Positions 6,834 to 10,842 of a stretch of 10,842 nt of DNA are shown here, one piece after another. The number at the start of each line of letters is the position of its first letter. Positions within the stretch are counted from its first letter, which is position 1. The stretch covers positions 1 through 10,842 of the forward strand of contig LRSK01000257.1 of NCBI GenBank assembly GCA_001563325.1, read 5' to 3'. Position numbers and translations under genes: made by a program. The stretch comes from Candidatus Thorarchaeota archaeon SMTZ1-83 (GTDB lineage Archaea > Asgardarchaeota > Thorarchaeia > Thorarchaeales > Thorarchaeaceae). The notes beneath the pieces were generated by a model. That model saw nothing but the letters and a program-made list of their open reading frames with translations, did not search any database and had not been told where the DNA came from.

Positions 6834-6857
6834 TGTCAACTCCGTGATATCTTGACA
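6834..6857. repeat. Inverted repeat between convergent genes
   Basis: TGTCAA (6834-6839) and TTGACA (6852-6857) form a 6-bp perfect stem with a 12-base loop in the 76-base gap between two tail-to-tail genes. T-rich bases (GTTTCTC) follow on the plus strand, so it could help end transcription of the orphan gene. The stem is AT-rich and weak, and the call is tentative. Confidence 0.25.
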
Positions 6858-6867
6858 GTTTCTCTGA

Positions 6868-8760
6868 CTACAGAACACTGTTCTCACTATTTCCAGGAGA
6901 TTTGCGGTACCGTACGAATTCGCTGTTTACACGATATACTGGGAACCCGTTCTCGATTAAGTCCTCGACGAGGGCTTCGACAACCTGACTCTCCATATTC
7001 ATCATGCGAGACAGTCTTGAAAGCTCTATGCGTTCGTATGAGAGGAGCAGGATCTTGATCCGCTGGAGAGGCTCGTCATGAGGCGCACTTTCATTGTAAT
7101 ATGTTTCCTTTCGAGACTTGTGGATTAGGACTACATAGGCTGCCCCAGTGAGAGAGAGTACGGCACCAAGAAGACCGAACTCCCATAGTCCTGGATTTGG
7201 GGCGGGGACGCCTAGACTGTACACCAGTCCTAAACCGTATTTGTCAGGAAAATCGAGATTGTAGCCGCCGTGTGACAGCTGCAAAGCGAATGCAATCCCC
7301 TCGCTACTGTCGACATTAATGTCCGATAGAGGAATCAAGAACTCATAAACCACAATGTCACTAGCGTCTGATGAGGCGGTCATGAGGTTGGGAATCAAGC
7401 TATCACTCAATCCGAAGACCCCGGCGTTAGTACTGTCTGCACTGGGTGAAGCGATGGAAACTCCCAAGTCCGGCGTCAGCAGGCTCCATGTTCCGTCGGC
7501 GTTTGCGTCAAGAAAGAGAATTGCTCCAGAGTGGAAGGAGTCGGGAATGGGTGACTCAATAGCGACGTAGAGGTTGTCTGAAGCAAAACCAGCTAAAACG
7601 TCTACACGAACTTCTTCTCCACATTCGCTTCTGAAACCGAATTCAAACAGACTTGCGTGGTCTGCTTCGTACTCATCCACTATTCCATCAACAACTGGTT
7701 GTGTCGGCATTTCCCAGACGCCAAACTCAAACTCACGCGCATCAATCTGAAAGGTATAGACTATTGTTGATGTATGGCCCTCAGGGCTTGTTGCTTGGAC
7801 AGTCAGACGTATAGAAGCAGGGAGTGTGAATGGTCCGCCAACTATGACGCCGGGAACGAAGGTGTCCCATGGAGAGTCCATTTTGAAGGATGGCCCCTTC
7901 TCCCATGAACAGGATAAGTTGGTGGCGGTCCCGCGCACCTCAAAGTCTAAGATGTCACGGGGGTATACGAGGGAGTTGTTCTCTGGGCGGAGTAACACGA
8001 TTTCCGGATCGGAAGGTTGGGAGTTTCTCTGGTAGTCATAGACGCTCACTGATTCTAGACTCAGTCGACCTGGTTCCACTCGACTGTGATGTCCTGAAAC
8101 CATGAAGGTCATCGGCAGCGGCGACTGCGGAATTGTCTGAGATACAAATCCAACAAGTATCGAGTCAATCTCAAGACGAACGACAGATTCGGTCCACTCA
8201 ATTCTGATAATATGCCATCCATTCAGGTCACCCGTTTCAATGTGCGTTACCGTTCTGTCAGCCTCTGAGTAAGCGACAAGGAACGTTTCTCCATCCCAGC
8301 AGTCGATGAAAACTCCATTCTGGCAGAGTCGACCATTAGCTATCCAGTCATTCTCAGTGTCTTGCCATTCGTCACACCAACCAATGAAGGAATAGCAGGT
8401 CCCCTTTGTGAAAGATGCGTTCAATTCGGTAATAGTCCCAGGACCGAGGTCCCGGTTTGATCTCAAGATTGCACTCTTTGACTGCTCCCCCCACAGGTCA
8501 ATACTTTCTCCATCATTCCAAGCGAAACCGGGATCATTGATCTCTATAAGATTCCATTCAGAGCTGTTGTAGCCAAGAGGCGCACTCCGGAACTGCTCAG
8601 TGAAGAGAAGACTTCCTCTGCTATCCGATATGTCACCAAGGCTGCCAGCAGGAGTGCATCCCAAGCCAATAGACGAGGCGGTGATGTCAGGGCTGGTGCT
8701 TGAAGCTGGCACACTCGCCAAGAGGAGTAGCGCAATTGCGAGCAAAACCAGTCTTCTCAA
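6868..8760 (-). CDS. Transmembrane sensor-like protein: LamG-like, Ig-like, CBM9-like outer domains and cytoplasmic winged helix
   Basis: This 630-residue protein has a signal sequence (1-20, MRRLVLLAIALLLLASVPAS). A concanavalin/LamG-like beta region follows at about 50-245 (LFTEQFRS, GWHIIRIEWTESVVRLEIDS), then an Ig-like segment at 252-340. A CBM9-like domain runs from about 350 to 515, marked by PVVDGIVDEYEADHAS and NLYVAIESP, as in carbohydrate-binding module family 9. One membrane helix spans about 524-546. The cytoplasmic end (564-619) fits a winged helix: LQRIKILLLSYERIELSRLS, a second helix MNMESQVVEALVEDLIENG, then a VYRVNSEFVRYR wing. The order suggests a one-component receptor that senses an extracellular, perhaps saccharide, ligand and acts on DNA inside. 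The only in-frame start is TTG at 8760; a TAG lies at 8773-8775, and AGGGG sits nine to ten bases upstream inside a hairpin. It follows the nitroreductase gene by 52 bases. No DNA target is visible. Confidence 0.8.
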   Translation of the reverse strand: MRRLVLLAIALLLLASVPASSTSPDITASSIGLGCTPAGSLGDISDSRGSLLFTEQFRSAPLGYNSSEWNLIEINDPGFAWNDGESIDLWGEQSKSAILRSNRDLGPGTITELNASFTKGTCYSFIGWCDEWQDTENDWIANGRLCQNGVFIDCWDGETFLVAYSEADRTVTHIETGDLNGWHIIRIEWTESVVRLEIDSILVGFVSQTIPQSPLPMTFMVSGHHSRVEPGRLSLESVSVYDYQRNSQPSDPEIVLLRPENNSLVYPRDILDFEVRGTATNLSCSWEKGPSFKMDSPWDTFVPGVIVGGPFTLPASIRLTVQATSPEGHTSTIVYTFQIDAREFEFGVWEMPTQPVVDGIVDEYEADHASLFEFGFRSECGEEVRVDVLAGFASDNLYVAIESPIPDSFHSGAILFLDANADGTWSLLTPDLGVSIASPSADSTNAGVFGLSDSLIPNLMTASSDASDIVVYEFLIPLSDINVDSSEGIAFALQLSHGGYNLDFPDKYGLGLVYSLGVPAPNPGLWEFGLLGAVLSLTGAAYVVLIHKSRKETYYNESAPHDEPLQRIKILLLSYERIELSRLSRMMNMESQVVEALVEDLIENGFPVYRVNSEFVRYRKSPGNSENSVL

Positions 8761-8768
8761 ATTCGAAA

Positions 8769-8795
8769 GCCCCTAACCAATCGAGGATTAGGGGC
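8769..8795 (-). promoter_or_regulatory. Hairpin covering the SD of the membrane-sensor gene
   Basis: GCCCCTAA (8769-8776) and TTAGGGGC (8788-8795) are perfect 8-bp inverted arms with an 11-base loop. On the minus-strand RNA the downstream arm, TTAGGGGC, contains the AGGGG that is the only good SD for the TTG start at 8760. If it folds, it would hide the ribosome site and hold translation low. It also lies 17 bases after the nitroreductase stop, so it could instead mark a transcript end or processing point. Confidence 0.5.
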
Positions 8796-8812
8796 ATGGC
8801 AGGCAAAAAGCC

Positions 8813-9604
8813 TTACCAATCATCTTGAGAGGCGGGGGTTTCAATCCAGTCTCTTAAGGCAACCTTGACAGAACGACGCATTTCTGCAGCGAATTCAGAG
8901 CCAGTCTTCCGCAGGTAGATGTTCTGTCCTATGTTCTGAGCAGCTTCATGGGACCCCCGCTCGCCAAAGAGGTCCAGAAGCATAGTACCGAATTCACTGC
9001 CGCCAACGCGCGAATACTTGTCCTTGAAGTATAGAAACTGTTTGGGAAATCGAGGAACCTTCTCACGTGCTGGCCTGTCCGGCAACGGATATCCGAAACA
9101 GAGTAGCGCAATTGGAAATACCCACCTTGGCAGGTCGAACATCTCTCTATGTATCTCGATGTTCTCCATTATGTCACCGACATAGCACGAGCCGATTCCT
9201 AGTGATTCTGCGGCCATCACGGCGTTCTGAGCTGCTATCAGAGCATCACAACAGGCAAGCAGGAGGTCAGATTCCTGGGGAGTGGCAAATTCAAACCCAT
9301 CTTCCTCACACATTTCTGGTACACCCGAGTACTGGAAGAAATCATACCATCTCTGCATGTCCCCAAGAAATAGGAGCACATAAGGTGCCTTCGCTATGAA
9401 CGGCTGATTATCGCATGTTTCGACTAGCCGATCCTTAGCCTTCTGATCAGTGACCTCGATAATTGAATAGTGCATCATGGCTCCTGCTGTTGGCGCACGG
9501 AATGCACTATGGATGATCCAGTCCTTGTGTTCTTGAGTGAGTGGTCGAGAGTCATATCCTCTCAGGGACTTTCTATTGTCGATGAGTTCCAGAGTTTCAT
9601 TCAT
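8813..9604 (-). CDS. FMN-dependent nitroreductase family protein (NfsA-like)
   Basis: Nitroreductases are FMN homodimers that pass electrons from NAD(P)H to nitro compounds, quinones or flavins. Numbered from the upstream TTG at 9613, the FMN phosphate-site motif IDNRKSLRGY is at 11-20 (R-x-S-x-R), the APTAGAMMHY loop is at 40-49, the dimer helix ALIAAQNAVMAAESLGIGSCYVGDI is at about 124-148, and ALLCFGYPLPDRPAREK is at 169-185, as in NfsA/FRP-type members. With 263-266 residues it is near NfsA in length and has a C-terminal helical extension. I prefer the ATG at 9604, which gives MNETLELIDNRKS, over the TTG at 9613 three codons upstream; GGAAG lies just before the ATG and neither start has a strong SD. 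The gene is divergent from the solute-binding protein gene and may be co-transcribed with the sensor downstream. The physiological substrate is unknown. Confidence 0.93.
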   Translation of the reverse strand: MNETLELIDNRKSLRGYDSRPLTQEHKDWIIHSAFRAPTAGAMMHYSIIEVTDQKAKDRLVETCDNQPFIAKAPYVLLFLGDMQRWYDFFQYSGVPEMCEEDGFEFATPQESDLLLACCDALIAAQNAVMAAESLGIGSCYVGDIMENIEIHREMFDLPRWVFPIALLCFGYPLPDRPAREKVPRFPKQFLYFKDKYSRVGGSEFGTMLLDLFGERGSHEAAQNIGQNIYLRKTGSEFAAEMRRSVKVALRDWIETPASQDDW

Positions 9605-9683
9605 GGCTTCCAAACAGTGAGGCCGTCATTTAACAATTGCCGCCTCTCCTCGCGCTAAGAAGCACTAGAAATGAAGAATTGTA

Positions 9684-9705
9684 GAGAAGGTTATTAGGCG
9701 CGGTC
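9684..9705. promoter_or_regulatory. Candidate promoter region between divergent nitroreductase and BMP genes
   Basis: GAGAAGGTTATTAGGCGCGG lies about 55-70 bases before the BMP-family ATG and resembles an archaeal BRE followed by a TATA-like GGTTATTAG. That would place transcription start near 9720, giving a ~30-base leader that contains the SD. Read on the minus strand, AATAACCTTCTC preceded by GACCG weakly recalls the shared element, with different spacing, so the nitroreductase promoter may overlap. No start mapping is available. Confidence 0.35.
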
Positions 9706-9734
9706 CCGTTAAGTTATGGTATCCTCATTGGGAG

Positions 9735-9741
9735 AGGAGGT
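9735..9741 (+). promoter_or_regulatory. Strong Shine-Dalgarno site for the BMP-family gene
   Basis: AGGAGGT lies ten bases upstream of the ATG at 9752 and fixes that start. It is one of the strongest SD sites in the window, the other being AAGGAGG before the S-component-like gene. Confidence 0.7.
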
Positions 9742-9751
9742 AATCACCGAA

Positions 9752-10842
9752 ATGTCAGGAAGCACATACAGTTCAGGCACAGTTGTGGCCATCGCTGTGG
9801 TCTTCATCATTATCGGTGCGGGCGTTGGATATGGTGCGAGTTGGCTCATTGCGGCTCCGGATGGTGGACCGGGTCCAGTGGGTGCTACTCTGAAGGCAGG
9901 CTTCATCTATGTTGGTCCAATTGGTGACTATGGATGGAGCCATGCCCACGATCAGGGCCGGTTATACGTGGAAGGCAAGTATAGTTGGCTCGAAACAGTC
10001 TATCTGGAGTCCGTACCTGAAGACCAGACCGAGAACAGGATTGACTATCTAGTTAACGAACAGGGTTGCGATGTCATCTTCACGACATCGTTCGGGTTCA
10101 TGGACGGCACAATCGCCGCGGCGGAAGACCACCCGGACACTATCTTTTTCCACTGCTCAGGGTACCAAAGAGCGGAAAATGTCGGCACTTATTTTGCAGA
10201 CTTCTATCAGCTCTACTACCTCAACGGTCTGATGGCCGGTGCACTCACGTCGTCCGGGAAGATTGGTTACGTAGCAGCATTCCCACTTCCTGAACTCATC
10301 AGGCACATCAATGCATTCGAGCTTGGTGCCCAGGAGGCGAATGCGTCTGTCACATGCGAGGTCAGGTGGCTTCTAACTGATTGGTACGATCCGATTGCAG
10401 CAAGGAGTGCTGCAGAGGCGCTCGTAGCAGCAGGGTGTGACGTATTGGCGTTCACCGAGGATTCGCCTACGGTCCTTGAGGTTGCAGAGGAGAATCCTGG
10501 TGTACTAGCTTTCAGCCACTATTCACCAATGCAGTATTTCGCCAACGATAGCTGCATCAGTGGTCAGCTGGCGGATTGGGGTGTCATGTATGAGGACATC
10601 CTACAGAAGATATACCTAGGTCAGTACACTAACACCAACCTCGAAGATGTAGACTATCTCTGGCTATTGCAGGAGGGCGGTATCGAACTCGGCGGTCTGT
10701 TCACAGAGAAGATCAACACGGAGTTCGTTGACGACCTACAGGGAATAGACGTTGTGGATCCTGTCTTGGGAACAATAAGCGTCTATGACCTCGTGATGAC
10801 GAGATATGCGCAGATGTCGGACGTCAATGTTGTGTTCGAACC
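9752..10842 (+). CDS. BMP-family (BmpA/Med-like) solute-binding protein, membrane-anchored, 3' end outside window
   Basis: The open frame runs from the ATG to the window edge, 363 codons without a stop. An N-terminal helix (residues 10-34, VVAIAVVFIIIGAGVGYGAS) acts as anchor; there is no lipobox cysteine as in bacterial homologues. The BMP/Med fold is then clear: KAGFIYVGPIGDYGWSHAHD (48-67), GCDVIFTTSFGFMDGT (105-120), AGALTSSGKIGYVAAF (162-177), WYDPIAARSAAEALVAAGCDVLAFTEDSPTVLEVAEE (211-247) and a late GGLFTEKI. Relatives bind purine nucleosides or similar solutes and feed an ABC importer. The downstream genes, where an ATPase and permeases would be expected, are not visible. The ligand is not certain from sequence. 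Family length is about 330-400 residues, so only a short C-terminal part is probably missing. It is divergent from the nitroreductase gene. Confidence 0.93.
   Translation, partial: MSGSTYSSGTVVAIAVVFIIIGAGVGYGASWLIAAPDGGPGPVGATLKAGFIYVGPIGDYGWSHAHDQGRLYVEGKYSWLETVYLESVPEDQTENRIDYLVNEQGCDVIFTTSFGFMDGTIAAAEDHPDTIFFHCSGYQRAENVGTYFADFYQLYYLNGLMAGALTSSGKIGYVAAFPLPELIRHINAFELGAQEANASVTCEVRWLLTDWYDPIAARSAAEALVAAGCDVLAFTEDSPTVLEVAEENPGVLAFSHYSPMQYFANDSCISGQLADWGVMYEDILQKIYLGQYTNTNLEDVDYLWLLQEGGIELGGLFTEKINTEFVDDLQGIDVVDPVLGTISVYDLVMTRYAQMSDVNVVFE

Noticed and set aside
9..8760. TAG as a sense codon (for example pyrrolysine) to explain the stops inside the propeller gene.
   Set aside because: Four of the seven visible gene ends and ORF breaks on the minus strand use TAG, including the natural ends of the thioredoxin-like and sensor genes. 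TGA and TAA end the others. Reading TAG through at 983-985 would not enter the blade frame, so it would not mend the split gene.
1..10842. tRNA, rRNA, CRISPR array, insertion sequence or integration site.
   Set aside because: I found no cloverleaf, no conserved rRNA stretches, no regularly spaced repeats, no transposase or integrase motifs and no terminal inverted repeats with target duplications.

Overview
The window reads as archaeal chromosome, most likely from an uncultured lineage such as an Asgard/Thorarchaeota-type genome. This is inferred from style, not from a marker gene. The support is: surface beta-propeller proteins held by one C-terminal helix followed by RRR; a membrane sensor fused to a cytoplasmic winged helix; a BMP-type solute-binding protein anchored by an N-terminal helix instead of a lipobox; frequent non-ATG starts behind good Shine-Dalgarno (SD) sites; and moderate GC. 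I see no rRNA, tRNA, CRISPR array, insertion sequence or phage gene.

Layout. (1) 9-2014, minus: a secreted Ig-like/beta-sandwich protein followed by a seven-repeat FG-GAP/VCBS propeller. It is split into two ORFs by an apparent -1 frame change near 985-1004 and is probably one ~675-residue protein. (2) 2172-4996, minus: a tight three-gene operon of a seven-bladed surface propeller with a C-terminal membrane anchor, an ECF S-component-like multi-spanning protein, and a membrane-anchored TlpA-like thioredoxin (CPGC). The first and third genes lack a usable ATG, but each has an in-frame CTG at good SD spacing that restores a signal sequence or anchor. (3) 5253-6791, plus: a 512-residue soluble orphan with an AT-hook-like motif and a terminal CxxC. 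(4) 6868-9604/9613, minus: an NfsA-like nitroreductase, then a TTG-started transmembrane protein with LamG-like, Ig-like and CBM9-like outer domains and a cytoplasmic winged helix. A hairpin covers the SD of that second gene. (5) 9752-end, plus: a BMP-family solute-binding protein, cut by the window edge.

How it may work together. Most genes face outward: propellers, a carbohydrate-binding-like sensor, a solute-binding protein and a candidate vitamin-type S component. A thiol-disulfide protein and a nitroreductase add redox functions. A 28-bp element (23/28 identical) lies upstream of both secreted propeller units on the same strand and may be a shared promoter or operator. The strongest leads are the paired CTG starts, this element, the transmembrane winged-helix sensor with its SD-sequestering hairpin, and the propeller/S-component/thioredoxin operon.
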